Source: Ruminobacter amylophilus
GTDB lineage: Bacteria; Pseudomonadota; Gammaproteobacteria; Enterobacterales; Succinivibrionaceae
DNA length: 64,000 nucleotides
Direction of reading: 5' to 3'
Assembly (NCBI RefSeq): GCF_900115655.1
Contig: NZ_FOXF01000005.1
Location: 1 to 64,000, forward strand
In this document: positions 39,636 through 52,187 of the stretch, in pieces
Position numbering within the stretch: the stretch's first letter is position 1
How the letters are laid out: each line of letters begins with the position of its first letter
Translations under genes and position numbers: made by a program
The notes under the pieces: model-generated
What the model was told of the DNA's origin: nothing
The model's input: the letters and a program-made list of their open reading frames with translations, nothing else
Databases searched by the model: none

Positions 39636-40169
39636 CTACTTCTTCTTAACTTCTTTAATATGTACAACTTCGTCAGCATAACGAACGCCCTTACCTTTAT
39701 AAGGTTCTGGCTTACGATAAGCACGAAGATTTGCAGCAACCTGACCAACAAGTGCCTTGTCAACGCCTTTAACAACGATTTCAGTCTGAGAAGGAGTTTC
39801 AATAGTGATTCCTTCTGGTACATCATAGTTGATTGGGTGTGAGTAACCTAATTCAAGGTTTAACACTTTGCCCTTAGCCTGAGCACGATAACCTACACCG
39901 ATTAAGGTAAGCTTACGTTCAAAGCCCTTTTCGATACCACGTACCATGTTAGCAACATTTGCGCGTGCAGTACCAGACTGAGCATTTGCTTCGAGTGAAT
40001 CATCAACTGGAGCAAAAGTAACAGCGCCGTCTTTAACAGCTACAGTTACTAAAGAATTGATCTTAGCACTTAATGAAGCTGACTTACCTTTAACGGTGAT
40101 GTTGTTACCGTCAAGAGCAACTTCAACACCTGCAGGGATAACTACAGGAGACTTAGCAACACGAGACAT
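39636..40169 (-). CDS. rplF: 50S ribosomal protein L6
   Basis: Large-subunit stalk-base protein. The frame is open from 40196, but ATG 40169 (MSRVAKSPV) matches family start and E. coli length (177 aa). [21 protein letters not shown], cited in part, is the conserved C-terminus. Confidence 0.97.
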   Translation of the reverse strand: MSRVAKSPVVIPAGVEVALDGNNITVKGKSASLSAKINSLVTVAVKDGAVTFAPVDDSLEANAQSGTARANVANMVRGIEKGFERKLTLIGVGYRAQAKGKVLNLELGYSHPINYDVPEGITIETPSQTEIVVKGVDKALVGQVAANLRAYRKPEPYKGKGVRYADEVVHIKEVKKK

Positions 40170-40180
40170 TGTTTTACTCC

Positions 40181-40573
40181 TTAAGCTACGTAGCAAACAA
40201 CTTCACCACCGATGCCCAGTTTACGAGCAGCGCGGTCAGTCATAAGCCCTTTAGAGGTAGAAATTACAGCAATACCTAAACCATTCTGAATCTTAGGAAG
40301 ATCTGAACAGCTCTTGTAGATACGAAGACCAGGACGTGAAACACGCTTGATCATTTCAACTACAGGCTTGCCTTGGAAATACTTAAGGCTGATTTCAAGA
40401 ACTTTCTTTTCATCGCCAGAAACAGAAAAATCTGCAATATAGCCTTCTTTCTTAAGCAGATCAACAATTGCAACTTTCTGCTTTGAAGAAGGTAAACTAA
40501 TCGTAACCTTACCGGAAGCCTGGCCGTTACGAATACGAGTCAATAAATCCGAAATTGGATCCTGCATACTCAT
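40181..40573 (-). CDS. rpsH: 30S ribosomal protein S8
   Basis: Central-domain 16S rRNA binder and, in E. coli, repressor of the spc operon. [29 protein letters not shown] and [13 protein letters not shown] are diagnostic. 130 aa as in E. coli. Confidence 0.97.
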   Translation of the reverse strand: MSMQDPISDLLTRIRNGQASGKVTISLPSSKQKVAIVDLLKKEGYIADFSVSGDEKKVLEISLKYFQGKPVVEMIKRVSRPGLRIYKSCSDLPKIQNGLGIAVISTSKGLMTDRAARKLGIGGEVVCYVA

Positions 40574-40590
40574 AAGTCAATCTCCTAGAA

Positions 40591-40896
40591 TTACCAGCTG
40601 GCCTTTTTAAGACCAGGAATTTCGCCTTTCATCATGTGTTCACGAACCATGATACGAGACATACCAAACTTACGTAAATAACCATGTGGACGACCAGTGA
40701 TGCTGCAACGGTTACGCTGACGGATAACACTGGAATCACGTGGAAGTGACTGAAGCTTTAAAACAGCAGCCCACTTTTCTTCATCGCTTGCGGTAACGCT
40801 AGAGATAATGTCCTTGAGTTCCTGACGCTTTTGAAAATACTTCTTAGCAAGGAGTTCGCGCTTCTTTTCGCGCATTAACATTGATGTTTTAGCCAT
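40591..40896 (-). CDS. rpsN: 30S ribosomal protein S14
   Basis: Head protein, 101 aa as in E. coli; the long form without zinc cysteines ([18 protein letters not shown]). Lies between rplE and rpsH. Confidence 0.97.
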   Translation of the reverse strand: MAKTSMLMREKKRELLAKKYFQKRQELKDIISSVTASDEEKWAAVLKLQSLPRDSSVIRQRNRCSITGRPHGYLRKFGMSRIMVREHMMKGEIPGLKKASW

Positions 40897-40907
40897 AACT
40901 AATATCC

Positions 40908-41447
40908 TTACTTACGGAATGGGAAATTAAAAGCAGTTAAGAGTGCTCTTGCTTCGTCATCAGTCTTAGCAGAAGTAGTGATGGTGATATCCATACCACG
41001 AATTGCGTCAACCTTATCGAAATCAATTTCAGGGAAAATGATCTGTTCACGAACACCCATTGAGTAATTACCACGACCGTCGAAAGACTTGGCATTAACA
41101 CCACGGAAGTCACGGATACGAGGCATAGCGATAGAAATTAATCTTTCGAGGAATTCCCACATACGTTCGCCACGTAAGGTAACCTTACAACCGATCGGAT
41201 AGCCTTCACGAATCTTAAAGCCCGCTACAGATTTACGAACCTTGGTGATTAAAGGTTTCTGACCAGAAATAGCGGTTAAATCCTTAACAGCATTTTCTAA
41301 AACCTTCTTATCGTCCACAGCTTCACCGACACCCATGTTGAGGGTTATCTTTTCAATCCTAGGGACTTGCATGACAGTCTTGTAACCAAACTGTTCAGTT
41401 AAAGTCTTGATCACTTCTTGTCTATAAATATCATGCAGTTTCGCCAT
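40908..41447 (-). CDS. rplE: 50S ribosomal protein L5
   Basis: 5S rRNA-binding protein, contacts S13. ATG 41447 (MAKLHDIY) gives 179 aa, the exact E. coli length; the frame extends four codons further upstream. [31 protein letters not shown] and [18 protein letters not shown] are diagnostic (parts quoted). Confidence 0.97.
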   Translation of the reverse strand: MAKLHDIYRQEVIKTLTEQFGYKTVMQVPRIEKITLNMGVGEAVDDKKVLENAVKDLTAISGQKPLITKVRKSVAGFKIREGYPIGCKVTLRGERMWEFLERLISIAMPRIRDFRGVNAKSFDGRGNYSMGVREQIIFPEIDFDKVDAIRGMDITITTSAKTDDEARALLTAFNFPFRK

Positions 41448-41459
41448 TGTAAACTCCAA

Positions 41460-41777
41460 TTATTTAACAAGTTCATTATTAGACTTAAAGAATCTAACCT
41501 TCTTAGAATCCTCAAATCTGAAACCAACGCGATCTGCCTTCTGAGTAGAAGGATTATAAATCGCAACATTAGATACATCGATAGGTGCTTCTTTAGTAAC
41601 AATACCACCTTCGATACCATAAGCTGGGTTAGGCTTGATGTGTCTCTTAACGAGATTAACACCCTGAACAACAACCTTATGTTCAGCAGTTAAAACTTTA
41701 ACTACCTTACCGGTCTTCTTCTTGTCCTTACCAGCGATAACAATTACTTCGTCATTCAGACGGATTTTGCTTGCCAT
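41460..41777 (-). CDS. rplX: 50S ribosomal protein L24
   Basis: Assembly initiator with an N-terminal KOW motif ([17 protein letters not shown]). 105 aa (104 in E. coli). Confidence 0.97.
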   Translation of the reverse strand: MASKIRLNDEVIVIAGKDKKKTGKVVKVLTAEHKVVVQGVNLVKRHIKPNPAYGIEGGIVTKEAPIDVSNVAIYNPSTQKADRVGFRFEDSKKVRFFKSNNELVK

Positions 41778-41791
41778 ATTTCGACCCTCTA

Positions 41792-42160
41792 TTAAAGAAC
41801 TTCAGGAGCCAGTGAAACGATCTTCATGAAACGTTCAGTACGTAATTCACGAGTTACTGGTCCAAAAATACGAGTTCCAATCGGCTGATACTGACCGTTA
41901 AGGAGAACAGCCGCATTGCGGTCAAAACGAATGACAGAACCATCCTGACGGCGAACGCCTTTCTTAGTGCGAACTACAACTGCGTTAACTACGTCACCCT
42001 TCTTTACCTTTCCGCGAGGAATTGCTTCCTTTACAGAAACCTTGATAACGTCACCAACACTGGCGTAACGACGATGTGAACCACCAAGAACCTTAATACA
42101 CATTACACTACGAGCGCCTGAATTATCAGCGACATCTAGCATACTCTGCATCTGGATCAT
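41792..42160 (-). CDS. rplN: 50S ribosomal protein L14
   Basis: Intersubunit-bridge protein; 122 aa (123 in E. coli). [20 protein letters not shown] and [13 protein letters not shown] are diagnostic. First gene of the spc operon after the S10-operon terminator. Confidence 0.97.
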   Translation of the reverse strand: MIQMQSMLDVADNSGARSVMCIKVLGGSHRRYASVGDVIKVSVKEAIPRGKVKKGDVVNAVVVRTKKGVRRQDGSVIRFDRNAAVLLNGQYQPIGTRIFGPVTRELRTERFMKIVSLAPEVL

Positions 42161-42377
42161 GATTATGCTCCGTTATAATAATAAAAATAAAAACAAAATT
42201 ACATCTCAATACAATGAAATGGTGCGTTATAGTAACATAAAATTTCAAAAAGATTAAGGATTTTTTTGATCTAAATTCAATTATTTACAAAACTGAATTC
42301 ATATGGAGGAATTTTGACATATTCCTCTACACTGGAATAAAGAGTTATCAGTTTGACTATATCGTTTATATAATAAA
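42161..42377 (-). promoter_or_regulatory. spc operon promoter region
   Basis: AT-rich gap between the S10-operon terminator and rplN. On the minus strand TATAAC (42231-42226) is a possible -10 but no good -35 lies at the usual distance. GGAG is well placed before the rplN ATG. Confidence 0.4.
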
Positions 42378-42401
42378 AAAAGGGAAGCGAGCTTCCCTTT
42401 T
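42378..42401. terminator. terminator of the S10 operon after rpsQ
   Basis: Ten-bp stem AAAAGGGAAG with loop CGAG and complement, followed by T7 on the minus strand. Separates S10 and spc operons. Confidence 0.9.
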
Positions 42402-42423
42402 AACAATTAACTAAATGTTAATA

Positions 42424-42672
42424 TTAGTTGTTTTCTACAACACGAACTAAAGTCCAAGAAATGGTCTTTGAAATAGGACGGCATTCCTTGATTTCAACGA
42501 TATCGCCTTCTTTAGCTACGTTGTTCTCATCCTGAACATGAAGCTTGGTAGTACGCTTAACGATCTTACCATAAATAGGGTGCTTAACTTTACGTTCAAT
42601 AGCAACTACAATGGCTTTATCCATCTTGTCGCTAACTACACGACCCTGCTTTAAACGAGAAATTTCGCTCAT
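42424..42672 (-). CDS. rpsQ: 30S ribosomal protein S17
   Basis: OB-fold 16S rRNA binder; 82 aa (84 in E. coli). [20 protein letters not shown] and the [10 protein letters not shown] end fit. Overlaps the rpmC stop by one base. Confidence 0.97.
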   Translation of the reverse strand: MSEISRLKQGRVVSDKMDKAIVVAIERKVKHPIYGKIVKRTTKLHVQDENNVAKEGDIVEIKECRPISKTISWTLVRVVENN

Positions 42673-42875
42673 TACTCACCATCCTTCTTTGAAGATAACT
42701 GTGCTAACACTAACTTAACACGAGCGATGTCACGACGAGTCTTCTTTAAAACTGAAACGTCCTTAAGAGAACCGGTCTTTAACATAAGCTTCTGGTTAAA
42801 CTGCTGACGCAATAAGTTGGCTAACTCAGTATTGAGTTCTTCAACACTCTTATTATTAAGTTCACTTACAAACAT
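42672..42875 (-). CDS. rpmC: 50S ribosomal protein L29
   Basis: Two-helix protein at the exit tunnel, 67 aa (63 in E. coli). [18 protein letters not shown] and [11 protein letters not shown] fit. One-base overlaps with rplP and rpsQ imply coupling. Confidence 0.96.
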   Translation of the reverse strand: MFVSELNNKSVEELNTELANLLRQQFNQKLMLKTGSLKDVSVLKKTRRDIARVKLVLAQLSSKKDGE

Positions 42876-43288
42876 TATAATACCGCCTTAGTTACAAAAG
42901 TGGTCTGAACAGAGAGCTTAGCAGCAGCAAGTTCGAATGCATGACGGGCTAAATCTTCAGGAATTCCACCGAGTTCGAATAAGATCTTACCTGGCTGAAT
43001 TGGACAAACCCAGTATTCTACACTACCCTTACCTTTACCCATACGAACACCAAGAGCCTTTTCAGTAATTGGCTTATCTGGGAATACACGGATAAAGATC
43101 TGACCCTTACGCTGAATAGCACGAGTGAACGCTCTACGAGCAGCTTCGATTTCACGTGCAGTAATCTGACCACGGGTTACGGCCTTCAGACCAAAATCGC
43201 CGAAAGCAACGGTACCGCCTGCATAGGCAAGACCGCGGTTACGACTCTTCTGAGTCTTACGGTATTTAGTACGCTTTGGTTGTAACAT
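42875..43288 (-). CDS. rplP: 50S ribosomal protein L16
   Basis: Contacts A-site tRNA and the peptidyl-transferase centre; 137 aa (136 in E. coli). [32 protein letters not shown] (part) and [13 protein letters not shown] are diagnostic. Confidence 0.97.
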   Translation of the reverse strand: MLQPKRTKYRKTQKSRNRGLAYAGGTVAFGDFGLKAVTRGQITAREIEAARRAFTRAIQRKGQIFIRVFPDKPITEKALGVRMGKGKGSVEYWVCPIQPGKILFELGGIPEDLARHAFELAAAKLSVQTTFVTKAVL

Positions 43289-43299
43289 AATCGATCTCC

Positions 43300-44019
43300 T
43301 TACTTAGCAGCCTGATTTCTAGCGTTTGGACGCTTGTTGAAATTCTTAGAAGGCTTCTTTTCTGGCTGAGCTTCAGTTTCAAGTGGTAAACCACCTAAAA
43401 TTTCACCCTTGAAAATCCATACCTTAACACCGATTACACCGTAAGTGGTGTTAGCTTCAGATACAGAGTAATCAATATCAGCACGAAGAGTGTGTAATGG
43501 CACACGACCTTCACGTAACCATTCAGAACGTGCAATTTCAGCACCGCCTAAACGACCACTAGTTTCGATCTTGATACCCTTAGCACCAGCCTTCATTGCA
43601 AGCTGAATAGCCTTCTTCATAGCCTTACGGAACATAACACGATGTTCGAGCTGTGAAGCGATATTGTCAGCAACAAGCTTAGCATCTAATTCAGGAGTTC
43701 TAACTTCCATTACCTTAACAGAAGCAGCAACACCTGCAATCTTAGCAACCTGAGTGCGGATCTTTTCAAGATTAACACCCTTTTCACCATAAACAGCCTT
43801 TGGCTTGCTGGTGTAGATGGTTACAGTGATGGTCTTTGCCGGTCTGTCGATAACAATACGTGATACAGAAGCGTTCTTTAATTCCTTAGAAATGTAATCA
43901 CGAACCTGATAATCGCAGAAAAGATTGTCTGCGAAATCAGCAGTGTTTGCATACCAGGTAGAATTGAACTGCTTAGTAATACCTAAACGAATACCATTTG
44001 GATTAACTTTCTGGCCCAT
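43300..44019 (-). CDS. rpsC: 30S ribosomal protein S3
   Basis: Head protein with an N-terminal KH domain and mRNA helicase role. [27 protein letters not shown] and [13 protein letters not shown] fit. 239 aa (233 in E. coli) with a basic Lys/Asn tail. Confidence 0.97.
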   Translation of the reverse strand: MGQKVNPNGIRLGITKQFNSTWYANTADFADNLFCDYQVRDYISKELKNASVSRIVIDRPAKTITVTIYTSKPKAVYGEKGVNLEKIRTQVAKIAGVAASVKVMEVRTPELDAKLVADNIASQLEHRVMFRKAMKKAIQLAMKAGAKGIKIETSGRLGGAEIARSEWLREGRVPLHTLRADIDYSVSEANTTYGVIGVKVWIFKGEILGGLPLETEAQPEKKPSKNFNKRPNARNQAAK

Positions 44020-44029
44020 TCCTTACTCC

Positions 44030-44365
44030 TTACGCCTTAGCTGCCACAACAACGGTGATGTGGGAGGTACGCTTGGTGATACGGTCAGCACGACCTTTAG
44101 CACGAGCGCGGATACGCTTGAGTGAAGGACCTTCGTCAACCATAATCTGTGAAACATACAATGAATCAACATCTAAACCAACGTTGTGTTCAGCGTTGGC
44201 AATTGCTGATTTCAAAACCTTTAAAATGATAGCTGCGGACTTTCTTGGGCTAAACTGTAAAGTGTAAACAGCCTGAGCCGCAGGTAAACCGCGTACTTGG
44301 TTAGCTACTAAACGTGCTTTCTGAGCTGAAGTACGGGCATTCTTATGTATAGCGATAGCTTCCAT
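44030..44365 (-). CDS. rplV: 50S ribosomal protein L22
   Basis: Exit-tunnel protein with the extended beta hairpin that touches macrolides. 111 aa (110 in E. coli). [14 protein letters not shown] and the C-terminal RTSHITVVV fit. Confidence 0.97.
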   Translation of the reverse strand: MEAIAIHKNARTSAQKARLVANQVRGLPAAQAVYTLQFSPRKSAAIILKVLKSAIANAEHNVGLDVDSLYVSQIMVDEGPSLKRIRARAKGRADRITKRTSHITVVVAAKA

Positions 44366-44376
44366 TTAATAACTCC

Positions 44377-44649
44377 TTACTTACCTGCTTTATCAGCAGC
44401 GTGACCTTTGAAAGTACGAGTTGGGGCAAATTCACCCAACTTGTGACCAACCATTTCGTCAGAAATGTATACAGGTACATGCTGACGACCATTATGGACA
44501 GCGATGGTCATCCCAATCATAGTAGGGATAATTATTGAGCGACGAGACCAAGTCTTAATTGGCTTCTTATCATTGCTTTCCACCGCTTTCTCTACCTTCT
44601 GCAGCAAGTGTTGGTCAATAAAAGGACCTTTCTTGAGCGAACGTGGCAT
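44377..44649 (-). CDS. rpsS: 30S ribosomal protein S19
   Basis: Head protein near the A site; 90 aa (92 in E. coli). [16 protein letters not shown] and [15 protein letters not shown] fit. Confidence 0.97.
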   Translation of the reverse strand: MPRSLKKGPFIDQHLLQKVEKAVESNDKKPIKTWSRRSIIIPTMIGMTIAVHNGRQHVPVYISDEMVGHKLGEFAPTRTFKGHAADKAGK

Positions 44650-44670
44650 GGTAATACCTCTTATCTAAAA

Positions 44671-45492
44671 TTACTTATCACGACGACGAACGATGTACTT
44701 ATCAGTACGCTTATTCTTGCGGGTCTTGTAGCCCTTACATAAGGTACCCCAAGGAGATCTTGGCTGAATACCCTTGTTACGGCCTTCACCACCACCATGT
44801 GGATGGTCGATTGGGTTCATAGACATACCGCGAACAGTAGGACGAATGCCTAACCAACGCTTAGCACCAGCCTTACCTAACTGACGAAGCATGTGTTCTG
44901 AATTACCTACTTCACCAATGGTAGCACGACCGTCTGCTAAAACGCGACGCATTTCGCCAGAACGCATACGTAAGGTTACGTAGTCACCTTCACGAGCGAG
45001 GATCTGACAGAAAGCACCGGCTGAACGTGCAAACTGAGCACCCTTACCTGGGTAAAGTTCAACAGAGTGAACATTAGTACCAACAGGGATGTTGCGTAAT
45101 GGCAGAGCATTACCAACCTTAATAGATGCATGAGCACCTGATTCAACAACATCACCAGCCTTTAAGCCCTTAGGAGCTAAAATATAGCTGCGAACACCGT
45201 CTGCATAGCAGATCAGTGCAATGTGTGAACTACGGTTTGGATCATATTCAATACGTTCAACCTTAGCAGGGATACCGTCCTTAACACGCTTGAAATCGAT
45301 AACACGATAACGCTGCTTGTGACCACCACCGATATGACGGGTAGTGATACGACCGTAGTTGTTACGACCACCAGTCTTACGCTTTTCTTCAACTAAACCA
45401 GCAAATGGAGCGCCCTTGTAAAGATCAGGAGTCACAATCTTAACAACGTGACGACGACCTGGAGATGTTGGTTTGCAATTAACAATTGCCAT
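44671..45492 (-). CDS. rplB: 50S ribosomal protein L2
   Basis: Core protein needed for peptidyl-transferase centre assembly; 273 aa as in E. coli. [17 protein letters not shown] and the catalytic-site loop [14 protein letters not shown] are present. Confidence 0.98.
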   Translation of the reverse strand: MAIVNCKPTSPGRRHVVKIVTPDLYKGAPFAGLVEEKRKTGGRNNYGRITTRHIGGGHKQRYRVIDFKRVKDGIPAKVERIEYDPNRSSHIALICYADGVRSYILAPKGLKAGDVVESGAHASIKVGNALPLRNIPVGTNVHSVELYPGKGAQFARSAGAFCQILAREGDYVTLRMRSGEMRRVLADGRATIGEVGNSEHMLRQLGKAGAKRWLGIRPTVRGMSMNPIDHPHGGGEGRNKGIQPRSPWGTLCKGYKTRKNKRTDKYIVRRRDK

Positions 45493-45503
45493 TTTTATTA
45501 CTC

Positions 45504-45806
45504 CTATTCAGCCTGACTACCTACGAAATCGACAGTCTGACCAGGCATTAAGGTAACATAAGCCTTCTTCCAGTCCTGACGACGACCTAAACGCTGACCA
45601 GTGCGCTTTACTTTACCCTGGTAGTTAATAGTGTTTACAGCCTTAACCTTTACACCAAGAATCTTTTCAAAAGCCTGCTTGATTTCTGGCTTGGTGGCAT
45701 CACTAGCAACTGCAACAGTAACAACGTTGTTAGCCTGTGCAATAGTATTGGTCTTTTCAGTTACCAATGGGCTCTTAATGATATTATAAAGACGAGAACT
45801 AACCAT
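45504..45806 (-). CDS. rplW: 50S ribosomal protein L23
   Basis: Exit-site protein that docks SRP and trigger factor; 100 aa as in E. coli. SPLVTEKTN and [20 protein letters not shown] fit. Its ATG overlaps the rplD stop by one base. Confidence 0.97.
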   Translation of the reverse strand: MVSSRLYNIIKSPLVTEKTNTIAQANNVVTVAVASDATKPEIKQAFEKILGVKVKAVNTINYQGKVKRTGQRLGRRQDWKKAYVTLMPGQTVDFVGSQAE

Positions 45807-46414
45807 TATGCTAATAACTCCTCAATCTTCTTAACTGCAGCAGAAGTTACTAATACCTTGTCATGAGAGATAAGGCTTACTGGGTTGAAACCAGCACCCT
45901 GAACGCTGCATACGTCTACCTTGTAGAGGTTACGAGCTGACAGAGCTAATTTTTCTTCAAAGTCTGGAGTTACGATTAATACATCTTTGAGTGATAATTC
46001 GTTAAGCTTGTTTACGAGAGCCTTGGTCTTGATTTCTTCAACACCGAAGTTTTCAACTACAACTAAACGATCCTGACGAACTAATTCACTGAGGATGCTA
46101 CGAATAGCAACACGGTACATCTTACGATTTACCTTCTGTTCCCAGTTCTGTGGCTGAGCAGCGAAAACCTTAGCACCGCCTCTCCATAATGGAGAACGGA
46201 TAGAACCAGCACGTGCTCTACCGGTACCCTTCTGACGGAATGGTTTCTTACCGCCGCCAGATACTTCTGAACGGGTTAACTGAGCCTTTGAACCCTGACG
46301 GGCAAAGTTCATGTAAGCTACTACAACCTGATGAACAAGCGCTTCGTTGTATTCACGACCGAAGGTTGTTTCAGAAACCTGAAGTGGGCTTGAGCCTACC
46401 ATCTTTAATTCCAT
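45806..46414 (-). CDS. rplD: 50S ribosomal protein L4
   Basis: Tunnel-constriction protein and, in E. coli, the attenuator/repressor of the S10 operon. 202 aa (201 in E. coli). [21 protein letters not shown] (part) is the conserved tunnel loop. An S10-type leader lies upstream of rpsJ. Confidence 0.97.
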   Translation of the reverse strand: MELKMVGSSPLQVSETTFGREYNEALVHQVVVAYMNFARQGSKAQLTRSEVSGGGKKPFRQKGTGRARAGSIRSPLWRGGAKVFAAQPQNWEQKVNRKMYRVAIRSILSELVRQDRLVVVENFGVEEIKTKALVNKLNELSLKDVLIVTPDFEEKLALSARNLYKVDVCSVQGAGFNPVSLISHDKVLVTSAAVKKIEELLA

Positions 46415-46428
46415 GATTATCCCCTCGC

Positions 46429-47067
46429 TTACGCTTTAACACTTGGCTTAACAACAACAGTACCGTTGATTGCACCTGGAACAGCACCCTTAACTAAGAG
46501 AGCATTACGTTCAGCATCAACACGTACAACCTCAAGAGCCTGTACAGTAACCTTAACATTACCTAAGTGACCGCACATACGCTTACCCTTGAATACACGA
46601 CCAGGAGTCTGATTCTGACCGGTTGAACCAGGAACACGGTGAGAACGTGAATTACCGTGAGTCATATCCTGAGTACGGAAATTCCAACGCTTTACTGAGC
46701 CTGCGAAACCCTTACCCTTAGAGGTACCGGTTACGTCAACCTTCTTAACATCGTTGAATAATTCAACTTTAACTTCTGAACCTACTGAATAGTTAGCAAT
46801 ATCAGCGTCGTCGATACGGAATTCCCATAAACCACGACCGGCTTCAACACCAGCCTTAGCAAAATGGCCGGCTTCAGGCTTAGTTAAACGGCTAGCCTTC
46901 TTTGAACCGGTAGTTACCTGGATAGCAGTGTAGCCATCGGTATCTTTAGTTTTGATCTGAGTTACGCGATTTGCTTCAACTTCAATAACAGTCACAGGAA
47001 TTGACTTACCATCTTGTTCGAAGATGCGAGTCATACCAACCTTGCGACCAATTACGCCAATTGACAT
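46429..47067 (-). CDS. rplC: 50S ribosomal protein L3
   Basis: Early assembly protein near the peptidyl-transferase centre; 212 aa (209 in E. coli). [13 protein letters not shown] and [20 protein letters not shown] are diagnostic. Confidence 0.97.
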   Translation of the reverse strand: MSIGVIGRKVGMTRIFEQDGKSIPVTVIEVEANRVTQIKTKDTDGYTAIQVTTGSKKASRLTKPEAGHFAKAGVEAGRGLWEFRIDDADIANYSVGSEVKVELFNDVKKVDVTGTSKGKGFAGSVKRWNFRTQDMTHGNSRSHRVPGSTGQNQTPGRVFKGKRMCGHLGNVKVTVQALEVVRVDAERNALLVKGAVPGAINGTVVVKPSVKA

Positions 47068-47081
47068 TATTTATCCCCTCA

Positions 47082-47550
<469 letters not shown>

Positions 47551-47556
47551 TAAGTA

Positions 47557-47584
47557 ATTATAGTTAATTTTTCTATAATTGCAA
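47557..47584 (-). promoter_or_regulatory. S10 operon promoter
   Basis: Minus strand TTGCAA (47584-47579), 16 bases, TATAAT (47562-47557). The same -35 variant occurs in the alpha-operon promoter. Confidence 0.65.
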
Positions 47585-47616
47585 GAAAAATGTGATCTTT
47601 TTTACCTTTTTAATTA

Positions 47617-47648
47617 AAAACGGCCAGATAAATTTATCTGACCGTTTT
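47617..47648. terminator. terminator after argH
   Basis: Stem AAAACGG, one mismatch, CAGATA-type extension and complement; five T follow on the minus strand. Lies between argH and the S10 promoter. Confidence 0.85.
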
Positions 47649-47670
47649 AGCTGAGGATTTACTCAAATGA

Positions 47671-49050
47671 TTATCTAGCTGACAACTCATTCTTCATGAA
47701 ATCAACCGCTGATCTAATCTGTTCCAGAGATACACCACCCTTTGCGCAGCGCTTCTTGAGTATGGATTCAATAGTAAGAATCGGATATACGTCGTCTGAA
47801 ATTCTGTCATTGAACTGACGGAATTCTTCTACTGTCAAATCTTCCAACGGTTTACCCTGCTTAATGGCATACACCACCGCCTCACCAACAATGTGGTGAG
47901 CTTCTCTGAAAGGAATACCCTTGGATACAAGATAATCAGCAAGTTCAGTAGCATTAGAATAACCGCCCTTTGCTGCAGCCAGGGTTCTTTCCTTATTTAC
48001 CTTGATGTCTTCGAATACCAGGCAGGCCATATCTAAACAGTCATGCCATGTATCAAGAGCATCAAACAGACCTTCTTTATCTTCCTGCATATCCTTATTG
48101 TATGCAAGAGGAAGCCCCTTGAGAGTAGTAAGCATCCCCATAAGAGAACCTATTACACGTCCGCTTTTACCTCTGATAAGCTCACATGCATCAGGATTCT
48201 TCTTCTGTGGCATTAATGATGAACCACTGGTCACACGATCAGAAAGTTCGATAAATCCTGATTCACCGCTGTTGTAGAAAATAATATCTTCAGCCATTCT
48301 GGCAAGATGTACCATGGAAATGGATGAACAGCTTAAAAGTTCGAGCACATGATCTCTGTCTGAAACACTATCAAGACTGTTTCTTGTTGCTCTGCTGAAT
48401 CCGAGATCCTTTGCCAGTGCTTCACGATCAATAGGATAGGCAGTACCTGCAAGTGCGGCACTTCCTAATGGACAGGTGTTTAACAGTTCCAGACAGTTAC
48501 TGAGTCTTCTGTAATCCCTATCAAACATTTCAACATATGCCATCGCCCAATGACCGAATGTAACAGGCTGAGCTCTCTGCAAATGAGTGTAACCAGGAAT
48601 TACGGTGTCAAAATTTATGTCAGCGAAATCGACAAGCGTCTTTTCCAGACCGGTAATGGACTTAAGAAGAATTGCAACCTGTGCTCTGCACCAGAGCTTA
48701 AGATCCGTGGCAACCTGATCGTTTCTGCTTCGTCCTGTATGTAACTTCTTGCCTAAATCACCAACCTTTTCAATAAGTCTGGCCTCAACATATGAATGAA
48801 TGTCTTCATAGCCTGCATGAGCAATTGAATGAGGATCTTTTTCAACTTCGGCCAGTAATTCGTTAAGAGCCTTCAAGAGTTTTTCCAACTCTTCTGCTGA
48901 AATAATATTTACTGAGGCAATTGCTTTTGCCCAGCCAATTGAACCTTCGATATCCTCTTTTGCCATACGATAGTCAAAGACTAATGAATCGTTAAAAGAT
49001 TTAAATCTTGCATCCGCTTCCTGTGTAAAGCGACCACCCCATAAAGCCAT
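47671..49050 (-). CDS. argH: argininosuccinate lyase
   Basis: Splits argininosuccinate into arginine and fumarate, the last step of arginine synthesis. The fumarase/aspartase signature [12 protein letters not shown] and [12 protein letters not shown] are present. 459 aa (457 in E. coli). It is separated from argG by a terminator and has its own candidate -10 (TATAAT, 49085-49080, minus strand). Confidence 0.97.
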   Translation of the reverse strand: MALWGGRFTQEADARFKSFNDSLVFDYRMAKEDIEGSIGWAKAIASVNIISAEELEKLLKALNELLAEVEKDPHSIAHAGYEDIHSYVEARLIEKVGDLGKKLHTGRSRNDQVATDLKLWCRAQVAILLKSITGLEKTLVDFADINFDTVIPGYTHLQRAQPVTFGHWAMAYVEMFDRDYRRLSNCLELLNTCPLGSAALAGTAYPIDREALAKDLGFSRATRNSLDSVSDRDHVLELLSCSSISMVHLARMAEDIIFYNSGESGFIELSDRVTSGSSLMPQKKNPDACELIRGKSGRVIGSLMGMLTTLKGLPLAYNKDMQEDKEGLFDALDTWHDCLDMACLVFEDIKVNKERTLAAAKGGYSNATELADYLVSKGIPFREAHHIVGEAVVYAIKQGKPLEDLTVEEFRQFNDRISDDVYPILTIESILKKRCAKGGVSLEQIRSAVDFMKNELSAR

Positions 49051-49163
49051 ATTTATCTACCTCGCAATATTTTTGTGTCATTATATATTATTTAAGCCTA
49101 ATTTCATAAAACAAAATAGAAACGCGACACACGCTTACAGACTTACTCCAGCCCCTAAAAATA

Positions 49164-49189
49164 AAGGCGTACTCAAATGAATACGCCTT
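49164..49189 (-). terminator. terminator between argG and argH
   Basis: 8-bp stem AAGGCGTA / TACGCCTT with a 10-nt loop, then TATTTTTA on the minus strand. It would end or reduce the argCBFG transcript before argH. Confidence 0.78.
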
Positions 49190-49243
49190 CTGCATGAATC
49201 AGCCAATCTTAATCATAGACTAAGACTGCATCCTGACAGTAAA

Positions 49244-50455
49244 TTACTTCTTGTTTGAAGCGTTGATGGCACGGATACGGGCTGGTAAAGAATAAAGCTT
49301 GATAAAGCCTTCAGCATCAGCCTGATTGTAAACTTCATCTTCACCAAAGGTACAGAAATCTACATTAAAGAGGCTGTGGTCTGACTTCTTCTGAATAGCA
49401 GTTACAGAGCCCTTGTAGAGCTTAAGAACTACTTCACCACTGCAAACTTCTGCAATGTTATTTGCTGATGCTAAAATAGCATCACAAAGTGGAGTAAACC
49501 AGCGGCCATCGTAAACCAGCTGAGCAAAATCTTCACTGATCTTTGCCTTGAAAGATCTTAAGGTCTTATCAAGTACGAGTTCATCGATAGCGCGTAAAGC
49601 AGCAAGCATTACGGTTCCGCCTGGGGTTTCATAGCAACCGCGAGACTTCATACCAACAAGTCTGTTTTCAGTAATATCAACACGACCAACACCATGACGG
49701 GCAGCAATGTCATTCAAGGTTGCGAGACAGTTATATGCAGACATTTCCTTACCGTTGACAGCAACGATTTCACCCTTTTCGATCTTTACTGATACTTCTT
49801 CAGGAGTATTAGGTGCATCTTCAGGCTTGGTAGTCCAAGTCCATACAGCATCAGTAGCCTTGTTCCAGGTATCTTCCAGTTCACCACCTTCAGTTGAAAT
49901 GTGCCATGCATTAGCATCGCGGCTGTAGATCTTCTTTAAAGTAGCCTTACATGGAATATTGCGTTCGCTTAAGTAATTTAAAAGTTCTTCACGTGAACGC
50001 ATCTTCCAGATACGCCATGGAGCAATAACCTTAAGCTGAGGAGCAAGTGCAGCTACAGCACTTTCAAAGCGAACCTGGTCGTTACCCTTACCGGTACAAC
50101 CGTGAGCAATAGCATCAGCACCTTCAGCAATGGCAACTTCTACAAGAGCCTTGGCAATTACTGGACGAGCCATGGAAGTACCTAAAAGATAAGTACCTTC
50201 GTATACCGCACCGGTCTTTAAAGTTGGGTAAACGTAATCTTTTACGAATTCTTCCTTTAAATCCTTAACGATGCACTTTGAAGCGCCTGAAGCCTTTGCC
50301 TTATCTTCAACACCTTCAAGATCGTCAGCGCCCTGACCTACGTCAGCAACGAAACAAATAACTTCACAATTATCGTAGTTTTCCTTTAACCAAGGTACGA
50401 TAGCAGAGGTGTCAAGACCACCTGAATAGGCTAATACTACTTTTTTAACAGCCAT
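49244..50455 (-). CDS. argG: argininosuccinate synthase
   Basis: Joins citrulline and aspartate with ATP. The N-terminal P-loop-like motif [16 protein letters not shown] and [13 protein letters not shown] are diagnostic. 403 aa, the common short ArgG type (E. coli has the longer 447-aa type). Seven bases after argF. Confidence 0.97.
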   Translation of the reverse strand: MAVKKVVLAYSGGLDTSAIVPWLKENYDNCEVICFVADVGQGADDLEGVEDKAKASGASKCIVKDLKEEFVKDYVYPTLKTGAVYEGTYLLGTSMARPVIAKALVEVAIAEGADAIAHGCTGKGNDQVRFESAVAALAPQLKVIAPWRIWKMRSREELLNYLSERNIPCKATLKKIYSRDANAWHISTEGGELEDTWNKATDAVWTWTTKPEDAPNTPEEVSVKIEKGEIVAVNGKEMSAYNCLATLNDIAARHGVGRVDITENRLVGMKSRGCYETPGGTVMLAALRAIDELVLDKTLRSFKAKISEDFAQLVYDGRWFTPLCDAILASANNIAEVCSGEVVLKLYKGSVTAIQKKSDHSLFNVDFCTFGEDEVYNQADAEGFIKLYSLPARIRAINASNKK

Positions 50456-50462
50456 TTTATTT

Positions 50463-51374
50463 CTACTCCTGATTTAATAAAGTACTTAAAACTGCCATAT
50501 GAGCGTGCATACGATTTTCACCCTCATCATAAATTAATGAGCTTGGGCCATCCATAACTTCAGATGTAATTTCATATTCTCTATGAGCAGGCTGGCAATG
50601 CAGTACATGACGAATGCCAGTCTTGTCAAGCAGCTGCTGATTAATCTGATAAGGCATGAATCTGGCCTTAACTTTATCCAATGGAGTATCATCCCCCATT
50701 GAAACCCAAGTATCGGTATATGCTACATCAAAACCGTTGATATCTTCAACACTGTCGGTAACCTTAAGCTTCGCACCTGTATGTTTTGCAACTTCGCATG
50801 CTGCTTCATACACCTGAACATCAGGACCGCTTCCCTTAGGACATACGCAGGTAACATCAGTACCAAGTTTGGCGCCGGCAATCAGCAGTGAATTTGTAAC
50901 ATTATTGCCGTCACCGAGATAAGCAAGCTTTACCTTTGAGAGATCACTGTAATGTTCTCTGATGGTCTGAAAATCCGCAAACGCCTGACATGGGTGATAC
51001 AAATCGCACAGTGCATTAACAACCGGAACGGTGCCATATTTCACAAGTTCCTGAAGAGTGCTGTGAAGGAATACGCGGGCAACAATACCATTTACCCAGC
51101 GTGACATATTGCAGGCATAATCCTTTACGGATTCTCTGTGCCCGAATTCACCATTTTTCTGGTCAAGATAAATGCTGTGACCGCCCAGTCTGTACATACC
51201 TGCTTCAAAAGTCACTCTTGTACGTAATGACGGCTTTTCAAAAAGAGTCACAACTGTCTTACCGGCCAGATTAGTTGAATACTTCGCTGGATTTTCCTTC
51301 ATATCCTTAGCCAGCTCAAGAACCTGAAGATATTCATCTGAGCTGAACTCAAAACCAGTTAATAAATGACGCAT
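50463..51374 (-). CDS. argF: ornithine carbamoyltransferase
   Basis: Makes citrulline from ornithine and carbamoyl phosphate. Motifs: [12 protein letters not shown] (carbamoyl-phosphate site; STRT-like variant SLRTR), HPCQA, and [10 protein letters not shown] (ornithine site). ATG 51374 (303 aa) has AGGAGA upstream and removes the overlap with argB that the longest frame (51428) would cause. Confidence 0.95.
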   Translation of the reverse strand: MRHLLTGFEFSSDEYLQVLELAKDMKENPAKYSTNLAGKTVVTLFEKPSLRTRVTFEAGMYRLGGHSIYLDQKNGEFGHRESVKDYACNMSRWVNGIVARVFLHSTLQELVKYGTVPVVNALCDLYHPCQAFADFQTIREHYSDLSKVKLAYLGDGNNVTNSLLIAGAKLGTDVTCVCPKGSGPDVQVYEAACEVAKHTGAKLKVTDSVEDINGFDVAYTDTWVSMGDDTPLDKVKARFMPYQINQQLLDKTGIRHVLHCQPAHREYEITSEVMDGPSSLIYDEGENRMHAHMAVLSTLLNQE

Positions 51375-51390
51375 ATTATCTCCTAAAATA

Positions 51391-52173
51391 TTATTCTGGG
51401 AGCACTCTTGTACCGATGGCTTCACCACTTAACAAAGCGTTAATCTTATCAGGATAACGCCAGCTGGCCACGCTTAACGGTTTATTTAAAGCCTTGGCAG
51501 CCTTAAGAGCTGCCTTAACCTTAACTTCCATGCCTCCGGTTATGGTACCGTCCGCAATTAAATCTGCGGCATGCTTTTCAGTCATGGTGGTAATCAGGTT
51601 ACCATTCTTGTCCAAAATGCCATCAACATCTGACAAAAGTGCCAAATCAGCTTTTAATGAGATTGCCAAAGCCACTGCAGCCTGATCAGCGTTAACATTC
51701 ATAAGCTTTCCATCGTCAGTTATACCAATAGAACTGATGGTTGGCATATAACCGGCTTCCAATAATACTTCAAGAAGCTTTGGAGAACCAATTGTCGCAC
51801 TGCCTACAGCACCGAGTTCCTCATTAAGCTGAGTTACTTTGGTGATTGATCCGTCGGTTAAACATAAACCTACGGCATCAACACCCATTGACTTAGCCTT
51901 GGCAAGCATCAGCTTGTTAGCAGTACCAGCCAAAGCACCTGTGATATAAGGGATCTGATCAAAAGGAGTCACACGAAGGCCATTTTTCTTTTCTGACTTC
52001 ATGCCAAGTCCCTTAAGTAAATCATCAACAAGACAGCCGCCGCCGTGAACAAGGACAATCGGTCTCTTGTGATCTTTCAAATATGAAGTTAATCCTTCAT
52101 ATAATGCAGTTAACGCCTCATCGTTTTCAATCAAAGCGCCACCGAGTTTAATGATTAATACATTATCCAACAT
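51391..52173 (-). CDS. argB: acetylglutamate kinase
   Basis: Second step of arginine synthesis, phosphorylating N-acetylglutamate. [17 protein letters not shown] and [20 protein letters not shown] are family motifs (VNAD present). ATG 52173 (260 aa; E. coli 258) has GGTGG six bases upstream; the frame continues to a TTG at 52179. Follows argC by about 15 bases. Confidence 0.95.
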   Translation of the reverse strand: MLDNVLIIKLGGALIENDEALTALYEGLTSYLKDHKRPIVLVHGGGCLVDDLLKGLGMKSEKKNGLRVTPFDQIPYITGALAGTANKLMLAKAKSMGVDAVGLCLTDGSITKVTQLNEELGAVGSATIGSPKLLEVLLEAGYMPTISSIGITDDGKLMNVNADQAAVALAISLKADLALLSDVDGILDKNGNLITTMTEKHAADLIADGTITGGMEVKVKAALKAAKALNKPLSVASWRYPDKINALLSGEAIGTRVLPE

Positions 52174-52187
52174 AGCCAACCACCGTA